Notes: generated by a model not told the origin, from the letters alone. A stretch of 34,796 bases of DNA from Fibrobacter sp. UBA1765 (GCA_002314675.1 DCGZ01000091.1:1-34796), one strand, 5' to 3'. Shown: positions 1 to 7,946, counted from the first letter of the stretch. A program made the numbers and translations.

Positions 1-19
1 CCTCAAAGCACCGAAGGTG

Positions 20-62
20 CGACCCCATTCTGGTTTCTTGTTTCTGTTTTCTGTCTTCTTAA
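20..62. repeat. Pyrimidine-rich intergenic repeat tract (TTTCTG/TCTTCT type)
   Basis: A run of C/T with repeated TTTCTG and TCTTCT units lies just before cysK. Similar tracts occur at 4866-4924 and 30292-30326, and inverted (purine-rich on this strand) at 34686-34765. All are outside genes. A short hairpin (GCACC-GAA-GGTGC, 8-20) precedes this copy. The function is unknown; it looks like a dispersed intergenic repeat. Confidence 0.45.
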
Positions 63-100
63 TAAGCTAAATTTTAAACGGATTAACAAAGGATTTCATT

Positions 101-1033
101 ATGCCTAAAATTTATACTTCTGCTGACCAGCTTATCGGTCACACCCCGCTTCTTGAACTTACAAACATCGAACGCGAACATAACCTCGGCGCTCGTGTCT
201 TGGCAAAGCTCGAATACTTTAACCCGGCTGGTTCCGTGAAGGACCGCGTTGCAAAGGCTATGCTTGACGAAGCTGAAAAGGCTGGCAAGCTCACCAAGGA
301 CTCCGTTATCATTGAACCGACTTCTGGTAACACTGGTATTGGCCTTGCTTCCGTTGCTGCAGCACGTGGCTACCGCTTGATCATTGTAATGCCAGATACC
401 ATGAGCGTGGAACGCCGCCAGCTCATGAAGGCATACGGTGCCGAACTCGTTTTGAGCGAAGGCGCAAAGGGCATGAAGGGTGCCATCGCAAAGGCCGAAG
501 AATTGAATGCTCAGATTCCAAACAGCTTTATCGCTGGCCAGTTCGTGAATCCGGCAAACCCGGCTGCACATGTTGCTACGACAGGCCCGGAAATTTGGGA
601 AGACACCGACGGTAAGGTGGATATCTTTGTTGCTGGCGTTGGTACTGGCGGTACAATTACCGGTGTAGGCGAATACCTCAAGAGCAAGAATCCAAACGTG
701 AAGGTTGTGGCTGTGGAACCTGCAACTTCCCCTGTGCTCAGCAAGGGCGTCGCAGGCGCTCACAAGATCCAGGGCATTGGCGCTGGCTTTGTTCCAGAAA
801 TCTTGAACACCAAGATTTACGACGAAATCATCCCGGTCGAAAACGAAGACGCATTTGTTTCTGGCCGTGAAATCGGCAAAAAGGAAGGCGTGCTTGTAGG
901 CATTTCTGCTGGCGCTGCTCTCCACGCTGCAAAGGAACTTGCAAAGCGTCCAGAAAACAAGGGCAAGACAATCGTCGTGCTCCTCCCGGATACCGGTGAC
1001 CGCTATCTTTCTACGGCATTGTTTGCAGAATAA
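101..1033 (+). CDS. cysK: Cysteine synthase A (O-acetylserine sulfhydrylase)
   Basis: The 310-residue product is a PLP-dependent enzyme that makes L-cysteine from O-acetylserine and sulfide in the cytoplasm, the last step of sulfur assimilation. Visible family marks are the PLP lysine K47 in NPAGSVKDR, the substrate loop TSGNTG (74-79) and the phosphate-binding GTGGT loop (181-185). Length matches the CysK family (about 305-325). An AAAGGA ribosome site lies about 10 bases before the ATG. It is followed by a strong terminator and so appears monocistronic. CysK and CysM are close relatives; the sequence throughout fits CysK better. Confidence 0.95.
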   Translation: MPKIYTSADQLIGHTPLLELTNIEREHNLGARVLAKLEYFNPAGSVKDRVAKAMLDEAEKAGKLTKDSVIIEPTSGNTGIGLASVAAARGYRLIIVMPDTMSVERRQLMKAYGAELVLSEGAKGMKGAIAKAEELNAQIPNSFIAGQFVNPANPAAHVATTGPEIWEDTDGKVDIFVAGVGTGGTITGVGEYLKSKNPNVKVVAVEPATSPVLSKGVAGAHKIQGIGAGFVPEILNTKIYDEIIPVENEDAFVSGREIGKKEGVLVGISAGAALHAAKELAKRPENKGKTIVVLLPDTGDRYLSTALFAE

Positions 1034-1055
1034 TGGTGGTGTAGTTTTTACACAG

Positions 1056-1096
1056 AAGTCGGCGGTTCAAGCAATGCTTTGAAAGCCGACTTTTTT
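1056..1096 (+). terminator. Rho-independent terminator after cysK
   Basis: Inverted repeat AAGTCGGC (1056-1063) / GCCGACTT (1085-1092), continued inside by TTCAA/TTGAA, followed by a T run. It separates cysK from the downstream kinase gene. Confidence 0.85.
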
Positions 1097-1128
1097 ATAT
1101 ATCGAAATATTTTTTTTAAATTTTAAGT

Positions 1129-1968
1129 ATGTACAAAAGAATTTTAACTATCCAAGATATTTCCTGCGTCGGCCAGTGCTCCTTGACCGTTGCGCTCCCG
1201 ATCATTTCTGCATGTGGTGTTGAAGCTGCCGTGCTACCGTCTGCAGTTCTTTCTACCCACACTGGTGGCTTTAAGGGCTTTACCTTCCGTGACCTTACCG
1301 AAGACCTCCCGGCAATCAGCGCGCATTGGACAAAAGAAGGCATTACATTTGACGCTTTCTACACAGGTTACCTTGGAAGCACAAAGCAGATCCAGTACGT
1401 TCGTGACATTTTGAATGCTCACGGAAACCCTGGCGCAAAGAAGATTGTTGATCCGGCAATGGCAGACAACGGCCAGCTTTATTACGGCTTTGATGCCGCT
1501 TTCGTGGAATCCATGAAGGGCCTTGTTGCCGAAGCCGACATTGTCTTACCGAATATTACCGAAGCAAGCTTCCTTACCGGCATTGAATACAAGGAAGTCT
1601 ATGATGAGGCCTATGTAAAGAGCCAGCTTGAAGCTCTCGTAAAGATCGGTGCAAAGGCTGTTGTGTTGACTGGCGTAAGCTACAAGCCAGAAACAACTGG
1701 CGTTGTTGTTTATGAAAACGGCAATTACCGTTATTATGAACACAAGAAGATTGCTCAGGGTTGCCATGGTACAGGTGACGTTTATGCGTCTGCATTTGTC
1801 GGTGCTATTACTCGTGGTATCGAAACTTATGAAGCTGCAAAGATTGCCGCAGATTATACCGTAAAGTGCATAGAAAACACCATTGGCGATGCAAAGCACT
1901 GGTATGGCGTAAAGCTTGAAACTGCACTTCCGTTCCTTGTGAACGAAATTGAAGCCAAGGCAAAGTAA
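1129..1968 (+). CDS. pdxY: Pyridoxal/pyridoxamine kinase (ribokinase-like)
   Basis: This 279-residue protein belongs to the ribokinase/PfkB-like vitamin B6 kinases, which phosphorylate pyridoxal, pyridoxine or pyridoxamine in PLP salvage. Seen in the sequence are the N-terminal strand with TIQDISCVG, the substrate-pocket region LSTHTGG (41-47), DPAMAD (108-113), the NITE motif (142-145), and the anion-hole/catalytic GTGD (214-217, D217 as base). Length agrees with PdxY/PdxK (about 280). No clear Shine-Dalgarno precedes the ATG. It lies next to cysK, itself a PLP enzyme, but a terminator lies between them. PdxK versus PdxY cannot be settled by eye. Confidence 0.85.
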   Translation: MYKRILTIQDISCVGQCSLTVALPIISACGVEAAVLPSAVLSTHTGGFKGFTFRDLTEDLPAISAHWTKEGITFDAFYTGYLGSTKQIQYVRDILNAHGNPGAKKIVDPAMADNGQLYYGFDAAFVESMKGLVAEADIVLPNITEASFLTGIEYKEVYDEAYVKSQLEALVKIGAKAVVLTGVSYKPETTGVVVYENGNYRYYEHKKIAQGCHGTGDVYASAFVGAITRGIETYEAAKIAADYTVKCIENTIGDAKHWYGVKLETALPFLVNEIEAKAK

Positions 1969-2027
1969 AAAAAGGTCTTTGGACGGGCTTTATCCATTAT
2001 TTTTTTTGAAAAATGTGAAGATTGCCC

Positions 2028-2055
2028 TTGACAAATGCGTACAATTTTCTAAAAT
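2028..2055 (+). promoter_or_regulatory. Sigma70-type promoter of tRNA-Val
   Basis: TTGACA (2028-2033), a 16-base spacer, and TAAAAT (2050-2055). The predicted start is about 2062, eight bases before the mature tRNA 5' end. The perfect -35 hexamer fits a strongly expressed stable RNA. Confidence 0.8.
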
Positions 2056-2069
2056 TGTGCGCGACCTAA

Positions 2070-2143
2070 GGACGATTAGCTCAGCTGGTTAGAGTATCAC
2101 CTTGACATGGTGGGGGTCATTGGTTCGAGTCCAATATCGTCCA
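2070..2143 (+). tRNA. tRNA-Val (anticodon GAC)
   Basis: A 74-nt cloverleaf can be drawn. The acceptor stem GGACGAT/ATCGTCC has seven perfect pairs. The D stem is GCTC/GAGT, the anticodon stem TCACC/GGTGG with loop TTGACAT (anticodon GAC), and the T stem ATTGG/CCAAT with loop TTCGAGT. The discriminator is A and CCA is not encoded. It decodes GTC and GTT. It has its own promoter and terminator, and a tyrosine recombinase gene lies immediately beyond it. Confidence 0.95.
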
Positions 2144-2149
2144 TAACAA

Positions 2150-2175
2150 AGCCTCAGCAAATGCTGAGGCTTTTT
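2150..2175 (+). terminator. Terminator after tRNA-Val
   Basis: Perfect inverted repeat AGCCTCAGCA / TGCTGAGGCT around a two-base loop, followed by TTTT. On the opposite strand it could also end transcription of the recombinase gene. Confidence 0.85.
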
Positions 2176-2189
2176 GCTTTATCTTGAAG

Positions 2190-3035
2190 CTATTTCAGTC
2201 TTTTAAATTTTCGCATTTCCTTGTCTAGAATCTTATCTACGTATTTTGCATAAATAAGGGTAGTGCTCACGTCTCGATGCCCTAGCAATTTGCTTGTAAC
2301 GGCAAGGGGAATGTCAAGAGTCAAGCATGTTGTTGCAAAGGTATGGCGGGCGAGGTGGCAATGCAGATATTGCTTTATGCCAAGGCGCTCTGCGCCACTG
2401 CGCAAAAATTTGTTGAAATAGGAATTTTCGGAAACCTTAAGGCATTTGCTTTTAGGCTCGTTAAATGTGTTTTGAACAAGCAGGCTGCGCGCCTGTTCTG
2501 TAATGGGTATGTACACATAGTCACCGGTCTTGTGCATCTGCTTTCGTATGTGTCCTTCGTGAATTTCATCGTATGTGAGTGACTTTAAATCCTGGTAGCG
2601 AAGGCCGGTAAAGCAGCCGAATAAAAATGCCTGGATTGCGTTTTTCTCTGGGATCCTGAGCATATCCTTGTGAGCCTGGAATTTGTCGTAAAGCTTGAGC
2701 AAGTCGTGCGTATTCAAATATTGCCTGTTGCCTTGCACCCGTTTGATCTTGATGTTCTCGAAAGGCTCTAGGCTTGTGAGCCCCTTAACCTTCATGCGGT
2801 GCTGAAAGTTCCTGAGCACAGAAAGTGACTTGGAAATAGTAGCCGGCTTGTTTCCTATTTCAATTAAGTGTGTTCGGTATTTTTTTACAAATTCAGAATC
2901 GACTTCTTCTATTTGTAAATCTGGAGCGTAATTGTAAATTTTTTGAAGGCAGAAAAAATAACTGCGCCTTGTGAAGGCAGAAAGTTCGTCGCATTCTTCG
3001 TTGAGAATATTGATGGCGGTTTTGTAGAAGTTCAT
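2190..3035 (-). CDS. Tyrosine recombinase / phage-type integrase
   Basis: This 281-residue site-specific recombinase has an N-terminal SAM-like core-binding domain (about 1-100) and a C-terminal catalytic domain (about 105-281). The catalytic set is intact: R146 (TGLRYQDL), a beta-hairpin Lys near 169, H227-x-x-R230 (HLARH), H253 (LLGHRD) and the nucleophile Y262. The gene converges on tRNA-Val with only 46 bases between them, a usual position for an integrated element, but no cargo genes or second attachment copy are visible. It resembles the integrases of Bacteroidota/Fibrobacter elements more than XerC/D. An inverted repeat, TGAAC-N6-GTTCA (3056-3071), sits just upstream and may be an operator. 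Confidence 0.9.
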   Translation of the reverse strand: MNFYKTAINILNEECDELSAFTRRSYFFCLQKIYNYAPDLQIEEVDSEFVKKYRTHLIEIGNKPATISKSLSVLRNFQHRMKVKGLTSLEPFENIKIKRVQGNRQYLNTHDLLKLYDKFQAHKDMLRIPEKNAIQAFLFGCFTGLRYQDLKSLTYDEIHEGHIRKQMHKTGDYVYIPITEQARSLLVQNTFNEPKSKCLKVSENSYFNKFLRSGAERLGIKQYLHCHLARHTFATTCLTLDIPLAVTSKLLGHRDVSTTLIYAKYVDKILDKEMRKFKRLK

Positions 3036-3229
3036 ATGATCCTTGCCGTTTGGGCTGAACGATATTGTTCAACGTAGGCGGCGAAAAGTTATGTTGCAAT
3101 TTTGATGTTGCAAGTTTTTTTTGGCGAACTAAGAATTTTATGGAAAAATTGTCCATGGAATTTTTTGTTTGATATGATTCTCTGCCTAAAAACTCTCTAA
3201 ATTGAAGGTTGTTGTTATTGAGGTTTGAT

Positions 3230-4741
3230 ATGAAAAAAACATTTTTAGGTGCGATGCTTGCTTTATCTGCGGCCGCAAACGCCTTTATTTTGACTGGTAC
3301 TGTATCTAACGAGCAAGGCGAGGCTGTGAAGGGGGCTTCTGTGAGCTTGCCTGGCCTTGGGATTGCGAATACGACAGACGGGGTCGGCGCATTTACCCTT
3401 AGGGATTCTGAAATGGGGGCTTCGATTAACCACGTTTCAAAGCCTGGTTTTGTAAGTGTGAATAACAGCGTACTTTCGTACCTCCAGTCAAGTTCGAGTC
3501 CTGTTCTTGTTCAAGTTTTTGATGCCGTTGGTAATCGTGTTTTGAATAAGACTTTTCATGGTAGTGGTTCTGTAGACCTTGCCGGTTTTATAAAGGCGGA
3601 AGGTTCGTATTTTGCCCGTGTAAAGATGGGCTCCGCTGTAGAAAGTTTTAGGTTTACGGCGAAGGGCTCCTATAATTCGGCTTTTGAAAATGTTACTTCG
3701 CAAGCTTTAAAAAAAGAGGCTGCTGGGGAAACTTTGCAAGTGGTTGCCGACGGCTATGATACCTTGAAAATTGTTTTGGCTAACCTCGATACAAACGTCG
3801 CCTTGACCTTGAAGAAGGGTTCCGCAAATACTCAAGCTGGTGGCGATTCTGAAACTCAATATGCTTTTGGCTACGCCATGAAAAATGCGCCTACTCCAAG
3901 TAAGGGCTGTGGCAGGGTTTCAACCTTGCAAAAGACCAAGGATGTTGAAAACGGTTCCCGCTTTGAAATGAATGTTGCCGGGTTGACACGAGAGTTCTTT
4001 ATTACCTTGCCAAAGAATTACGATAATACAAAGCCGTATAAGATTCTATTTGCAAATCATTGCATGGGTTCCAATGCAGAAGACTTCGTGCATCATTATC
4101 CTGACCAGGACCATCCATCTCCATACTACGGCCAGCAGGCACTTGATACAGAGAATAACTATATCTTTGTAGCACCTCGTGGCGACACTGATGGAATGCC
4201 GTGGCGTACTGGAGATGACAAGGACCACCAGTTCTTTGAAGCCTTGCTAAATACAATGGAAGAAAACTATTGCATCGATACGTCCCGCGTGTTTGTAACT
4301 GGCTTTAGCTTTGGCTCCATGTTCTCTAATTCCCTTGCACAAAAATTCCAGCATCGCATTCGTGCCGTTGTGACATACGCTGTTGCAGACTGGAATATCT
4401 ATATTCCGACCAATGCAGGCAAGCCTATCGCCTGGATGGATGTTCATGGCATTGATGATGGTCTTTGCGCTTATGATCGCTTGAACAGTTCAATTACTAG
4501 AATACTCAAGAACAACGGCCCCGATGGTACTGATGTTAGCAGTGAAATTAACCAGATGGAGCGTTATACTAAAGACAAGGGGGCGACCCATGTCTGCTAT
4601 AACTTCAAGAAGGTTGATCCTCGTTTTCCTGTGCAAGTTTGTACTTGGAATGGTGGACACCAGTGGACTGCATTTGACAGCGGAAATTGGCAGAATACCT
4701 GGGTGCCGGTGGCTGTTCACAAATTCTTTGAACAATTCTAA
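3230..4741 (+). CDS. Secreted CE1/PHB-depolymerase-like esterase
   Basis: The chosen ATG gives 503 residues and has a GAGG ribosome site six bases upstream; a TTG at 3209 in the same frame lacks both a site and a proper signal peptide. It starts with a Sec signal (MKKTFLGAMLALSAAANA), then a carboxypeptidase-regulatory-like beta domain (about 20-65). Next is a module resembling C-terminal sorting domains (VQVFDAVGNRVL to YFARVKMG, about 94-134). The C-terminal alpha/beta hydrolase (about 240-503) is of the type shared by feruloyl esterases and poly(3-hydroxybutyrate) depolymerases. The likely nucleophile is S360 in GFSFGS, with Asp in GIDDG (about 409/410) and H477 in GGHQW. In a fibrolytic bacterium, removal of feruloyl or acetyl groups from hemicellulose is the likeliest role; the substrate is inferred. 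Confidence 0.85.
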   Translation: MKKTFLGAMLALSAAANAFILTGTVSNEQGEAVKGASVSLPGLGIANTTDGVGAFTLRDSEMGASINHVSKPGFVSVNNSVLSYLQSSSSPVLVQVFDAVGNRVLNKTFHGSGSVDLAGFIKAEGSYFARVKMGSAVESFRFTAKGSYNSAFENVTSQALKKEAAGETLQVVADGYDTLKIVLANLDTNVALTLKKGSANTQAGGDSETQYAFGYAMKNAPTPSKGCGRVSTLQKTKDVENGSRFEMNVAGLTREFFITLPKNYDNTKPYKILFANHCMGSNAEDFVHHYPDQDHPSPYYGQQALDTENNYIFVAPRGDTDGMPWRTGDDKDHQFFEALLNTMEENYCIDTSRVFVTGFSFGSMFSNSLAQKFQHRIRAVVTYAVADWNIYIPTNAGKPIAWMDVHGIDDGLCAYDRLNSSITRILKNNGPDGTDVSSEINQMERYTKDKGATHVCYNFKKVDPRFPVQVCTWNGGHQWTAFDSGNWQNTWVPVAVHKFFEQF

Positions 4742-4769
4742 TATTTAAAACTTCTCTCTTTCTTGATTT

Positions 4770-4803
4770 AAGTTTCCGTAGCAATGAACTGCGGAAACTT
4801 TTT
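4770..4803 (+). terminator. Terminator after the esterase gene
   Basis: Inverted repeat AAGTTTCCG (4770-4778) / CGGAAACTT (4792-4800) followed by TTT. Confidence 0.75.
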
Positions 4804-4865
4804 GTATTTTGAATGCGTATGTCACTGATCTGTTTTCTATATTCTAAATAACTTGAAAGAGCAAT

Positions 4866-4924
4866 CCTCTTGTATCTTGCATCTGGCTCTTGCATCTTAG
4901 TTCCTCTCTTCTGTCCTCTGCCTT
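4866..4924 (+). repeat. Dispersed pyrimidine-rich repeat upstream of rnhB
   Basis: It contains CTTGCATCTGGCTCTTGCAT (4876-4895). Its reverse complement matches 34686-34705 at 19 of 20 bases. It is followed by a TTCCTCTCTTCTGTCCTCTG tract. It lies in the leader between a TATATT box (4838-4843) and the rnhB start, and provides no obvious ribosome site. Confidence 0.55.
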
Positions 4925-5650
4925 ATGAAATACAAATGCCCTGATTTTTTACTTGATGTTTCGAACCCTTTTGAAGGGGAAAAGTTGCTTAAAGATTTTG
5001 CCAGGGGCAAGGTTGTTATTGGCATTGATGAAGTTGGTCGTGGGCCGCTTGCTGGGCCAGTTGTTGCTTGCGCAGCCGTTTTAAAAGATGATGCCGACCT
5101 CTCCAAACTTTCTGCATTGAATGATTCTAAAAAGCTTACTCGCGCAAAGCGCGAGGCTATGTTTGACGATGTAAAGGAAGCTTGCCTTTGTTATGCAATA
5201 GCAAGTTCAAGTGTAGCAGAAATTGACGAAATGAATATTTTAGCTGCAAACTTCTTAGCTATGCGCAGGGCGCTTAATGCCATTGGTTTTGGCGTAAAGG
5301 TCAAGGCTCCGGAGCTTGATATTGATTGTGCTGGTACGCTCCCAAGTACAGATGTTTTAATTGCCGTAGATGGCAACTTGGCTATCAAGGAAATTGCCCC
5401 CGAAATTCAGATGCCAATTGTTAAGGGTGATGGGCGAGTGGCGAGTATTTCTGCGGCTTCCGTTTTGGCAAAAGTATTCCGTGACAGGCTCATGGACAAG
5501 TACGCAGAAACTTACCCGCAATACGGTTTTGAAGTGAATGCTGGGTACGGAACAAAAAAGCATTTGGCTGCCATCAAGGAATTTGGCTATACTCCAATTC
5601 ACAGAACGAGCTTTCATCCAAAATCGCTGCAAGTAGAAATGGAATTCTAA
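4925..5650 (+). CDS. rnhB: Ribonuclease HII
   Basis: This 241-residue enzyme removes ribonucleotides and RNA primers from RNA-DNA hybrids. The active-site acids are visible: D35 and E36 in GIDEVGRGPLAGPVV, D149 in AVDGN and D187 in KVFRDR. Other family marks are NDSKKLT (66-72) and VKGDGRVASISAASVLAK (166-183). The catalytic core begins near residue 30, so the first 29 residues are an extension compared with about 200-residue relatives. No clear Shine-Dalgarno is seen; the leader is pyrimidine-rich. Confidence 0.95.
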   Translation: MKYKCPDFLLDVSNPFEGEKLLKDFARGKVVIGIDEVGRGPLAGPVVACAAVLKDDADLSKLSALNDSKKLTRAKREAMFDDVKEACLCYAIASSSVAEIDEMNILAANFLAMRRALNAIGFGVKVKAPELDIDCAGTLPSTDVLIAVDGNLAIKEIAPEIQMPIVKGDGRVASISAASVLAKVFRDRLMDKYAETYPQYGFEVNAGYGTKKHLAAIKEFGYTPIHRTSFHPKSLQVEMEF

Positions 5651-5653
5651 AAT

Positions 5654-5684
5654 AAAAGGCGTCAAGCATTTGCTTGGCGCCTTT
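5654..5684. terminator. Bidirectional terminator between rnhB and purC
   Basis: A 15-bp stem, AAAAGGCGTCAAGCA / TGCTTGGCGCCTTTT with one G-T pair and a two-base loop, has A and T runs on both sides, so it can stop transcription from either strand. It lies only about 20 bases beyond the relic purC stop codon at 5704. Confidence 0.85.
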
Positions 5685-5703
5685 TGAAGTTCAACGGAAC
5701 TGA

Positions 5704-5739
5704 TTAAAGTTCCGGCTGCTTGCCAGTGAGGCGAATATG
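5704..5739 (-). pseudogene. Relic of a second purC 3' end
   Basis: Read on the minus strand, these 36 bases encode HIRLTGKQPEL and a stop. The intact purC about 60 bases upstream ends IFVRLTGKQPEL and a stop. Nine residues plus the stop are identical, while the DNA differs at 7 of 30 positions, mostly third codon positions. Homology ends abruptly, with an in-frame stop before the His codon. This is best read as the tail of an older or displaced diverged purC allele, left beside the original terminator. It is too short to code for anything. Confidence 0.75.
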
Positions 5740-5788
5740 TCATTCTCCGACTTGATTGGAGAATCGTCCTGTTGAATATTCAACAGAA

Positions 5789-5838
5789 AAATTTTTGTTA
5801 GAGCTCAGGCTGCTTTCCAGTCAGTCTAACAAAAATTT
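5789..5838 (-). other. 14-bp inverted repeat enclosing the purC stop codon
   Basis: AAATTTTTGTTAGA (5789-5802) and its exact complement TCTAACAAAAATTT (5825-5838) flank the last purC codons, so the stop codon sits in one arm of a hairpin. The minus-strand continuation is ATTTTTCTG, so it may act as a terminator or a 3'-end stabiliser. Two more palindromes follow: ATTCTCC/GGAGAAT (5742-5764) and TGTTGAATATTCAACA (5770-5785). Confidence 0.6.
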
Positions 5839-6682
5839 CGACGTACTTAGCAAGAGTGTTCTTCACAACATCTGCCGGGATTTCTGGGCCCGGGTAGCAC
5901 TTGCCCCAGTCGAGAGTTTCGAGCCAGTCACGAATGTACTGCTTGTCGAAGCTTTCCTGGTTCTTGCCGACTTCGTACTTGTCTGCCGGCCAGTAGCGGC
6001 TGGAGTCCGGAGTAAGCACTTCGTCGATGAGGATTGTTTCACCGTCGATTTCGCCGAATTCGAACTTGGTGTCTGCAAGAATGATGCCCTTGCTTGCTGC
6101 GTAGTCGCGAGCCTTGGTGTAAATGTCGAGGGACATGTTCTTAAGGTCTGTTGCAACACGCTCGCCAACGATGTCGAAAGTCTGTTCGAAGCTGATGTTT
6201 TCGTCATGGCCGACGTCTGGCTTTGTGCTCGGTGTGTAGAGCGGCTTTTCGAGCTTCTGGCAGAGCTGCAAGTTTTCTGGGAGAACGTGTCCGCAGATCT
6301 TGCCGGTCTTCTGGTAGTCCTTCCAGCCGGAGCCAACGATGTAGCCACGGACGATGCATTCAACGGAATGGCGGTGTGCCTTCTTGACGATCATGGAACG
6401 GCCACGGAGGTAGTCGGCGTGCTTCTTCAAGACTTCTGGATATTCATTCACATCTGCTGTGATAAGGTGGTTCTTCATGCCGAGCTGCTTGAACCAGAAC
6501 AGGGAAAGCTGGTTCAGGATCTTGCCCTTGCCAGGAATCGGTGTCGGGAGGACAACGTCGAATGCAGAGAGACGGTCGCTTGCGACCATGAGGAAGCTGT
6601 CGCCGAGGTCGTACATGTCGCGTACTTTACCTTGGTGGAACAGCGGGACTTCGGTAATCGGGGTTTCGAATTTTAAGCTCAT
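5798..6682 (-). CDS. purC: SAICAR synthetase (phosphoribosylaminoimidazole-succinocarboxamide synthase)
   Basis: It joins aspartate to CAIR with ATP in de novo purine synthesis. The 294-residue product has GKVRDMYDL near the N terminus, the SDRLSAFDVV motif (about 35-44), the GKGKILNQLS loop, CIVRGYIVGSGW and the DTKFEFG and DEVLTPDSSRYWP motifs. These are typical of the long, roughly 300-residue purC branch. The ATG at 6682 is preferred over an in-frame TTG three codons earlier. The gene is followed on its own strand by a hairpin containing its stop and by a relic of another purC tail. Confidence 0.95.
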   Translation of the reverse strand: MSLKFETPITEVPLFHQGKVRDMYDLGDSFLMVASDRLSAFDVVLPTPIPGKGKILNQLSLFWFKQLGMKNHLITADVNEYPEVLKKHADYLRGRSMIVKKAHRHSVECIVRGYIVGSGWKDYQKTGKICGHVLPENLQLCQKLEKPLYTPSTKPDVGHDENISFEQTFDIVGERVATDLKNMSLDIYTKARDYAASKGIILADTKFEFGEIDGETILIDEVLTPDSSRYWPADKYEVGKNQESFDKQYIRDWLETLDWGKCYPGPEIPADVVKNTLAKYVEIFVRLTGKQPEL

Positions 6683-6843
6683 AGTGCCCAAAATTTAGTA
6701 AACAAGAAGACTTTTGTTTAGTGATTTAAATCTTAAGTTTTAAACGAAAAAATCACTTTTTGTCTAAAAATTACCTAACTCGTTTAATATCAATGAGTTA
6801 TGTTGAATCGTCAAGTTTGCGGGATAAAGAACTTTTAAAAAAG

Positions 6844-6869
6844 AAAAAGCCTTCGCTAGAAGACTTTTT
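6844..6869 (-). terminator. Terminator of the Ser-linker lipoprotein gene
   Basis: Inverted repeat AAAAAGCCTTC / GAAGACTTTTT with a GCTA loop and T runs on either side. It lies about 30 bases beyond the stop codon of the minus-strand gene ending at 6900. The remaining bases to the purC start (6683-6843) are AT-rich and show no gene. Confidence 0.7.
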
Positions 6870-6899
6870 TATGATTAAGTTGAAAGAATTTGCTTGAAA

Positions 6900-7946
6900 T
6901 TATTTTTCAATGAGATGATCCTTTTCATCACAAGTGAACTTTTCTGGATTGTAGGGGCGCACTCCGCACATGGCAGGGTCTTCGGCGGTGACAGCTCCCT
7001 TGCAAGAACCCATCTTGCCCAAGGTAAGTATCTTGAACTTGATTTCATCCACAGCGACGTAAGGATTGTAGCCGTAGTTTTCGGGAGTGACTGCGTCAAA
7101 TACAAATTCGATGTAAGTTGCTTCCTTGGAGGCAGCGATAATGGATCCGTCGGTGTTCGAGATTTTCTTAAAGGTGCTCCAGGGAAGGTCCAATACGTTG
7201 GTGTTGTTGTTTGTCTTCTTTAAGATGGAGTAGAACAAGTTGTTCTCATCGGTTTTTGCGCCCAGTCCGATTTTGAAGGCTTCGTTACTTTCGTAGGCGA
7301 TGCACAAGCCTCCCCAGTCGGAGATGTCCATGCCTTCCTTGTTTAGATTGGCAAACATCCAGATTACCCCTGCACTAAAGGAATTGTCGAAGGTTGCTGT
7401 TCCCTGGATTGCGCCTAATTCGTTCACTTCTGTGGTGAAATCCAACAGATGTTCGATGCAATTTTCACAAACAGGTGTGTCTGAAACTTCTGCATCCCAG
7501 ATGATAGTTCCTTCATAGGCTCCGGTAGTTGAGTGCCAGGATCCATCGGCAACGTTCTTGAGGGTTGCGTCTTTAGCTGGACCGCACCAAAGATCGCCGC
7601 AGTTCTCTACGCCAAATACAAAAACTTCGCTGCTTGAAGAAATTTCTTTGCTGGAGCTGGAAACAGCGTCTTCGCTTGAACTGGATTCTTCTTTGCTGGA
7701 GCTAGATTCACTGGAGCTAGAAACTTCATCTTCACTGGAACTGGATTTTGCAGTGCTAGAGCTAGACTTTACAGATTCGCTAGAGCTGGATTCATCTTTT
7801 TCGCTTGAACTGGATTCCGAAAAGCTAGAACTAGATTCGTCTAGGTCTTTGGCGCTGACTGATGAGTCACTGTCGGCGCAGCTTGCTAGGAACACAGTGC
7901 TGATTGTTGCGATAACAAAAGCAATTTTTTTTAATGTTATATTCAT
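6900..7946 (-). CDS. Lipoprotein with serine-run linker and carbohydrate-binding-like domain
   Basis: The chosen ATG has an AGGA site about 9 bases upstream and begins a lipoprotein signal (MNITLKK...FLASC, lipid-bearing C23); the open frame runs 11 codons further up without support. Residues about 27-107 are a low-complexity linker of SSSS blocks separated by acidic or Lys residues, a form common in Fibrobacter envelope proteins. The rest (about 115-348) has alternating beta strands, a DLPWSTFKKI segment and a VAVDEIKFKI end. This suggests a galactose-binding-like jelly roll of the CBM11/CIA30 kind. It has several Cys pairs (CGDLWC, CENC). It is probably an outer-envelope protein presenting a sugar-binding domain; no catalytic motif is seen. 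Confidence 0.7.
   Translation of the reverse strand: MNITLKKIAFVIATISTVFLASCADSDSSVSAKDLDESSSSFSESSSSEKDESSSSESVKSSSSTAKSSSSEDEVSSSSESSSSKEESSSSEDAVSSSSKEISSSSEVFVFGVENCGDLWCGPAKDATLKNVADGSWHSTTGAYEGTIIWDAEVSDTPVCENCIEHLLDFTTEVNELGAIQGTATFDNSFSAGVIWMFANLNKEGMDISDWGGLCIAYESNEAFKIGLGAKTDENNLFYSILKKTNNNTNVLDLPWSTFKKISNTDGSIIAASKEATYIEFVFDAVTPENYGYNPYVAVDEIKFKILTLGKMGSCKGAVTAEDPAMCGVRPYNPEKFTCDEKDHLIEK

Noticed and set aside
3490..3501. GTTCGAGTCC match as a possible second attachment copy of the tRNA-Val 3' end
   Set aside because: Only 10 bases, part of the common T-loop sequence, inside the esterase coding region; flanks do not match.
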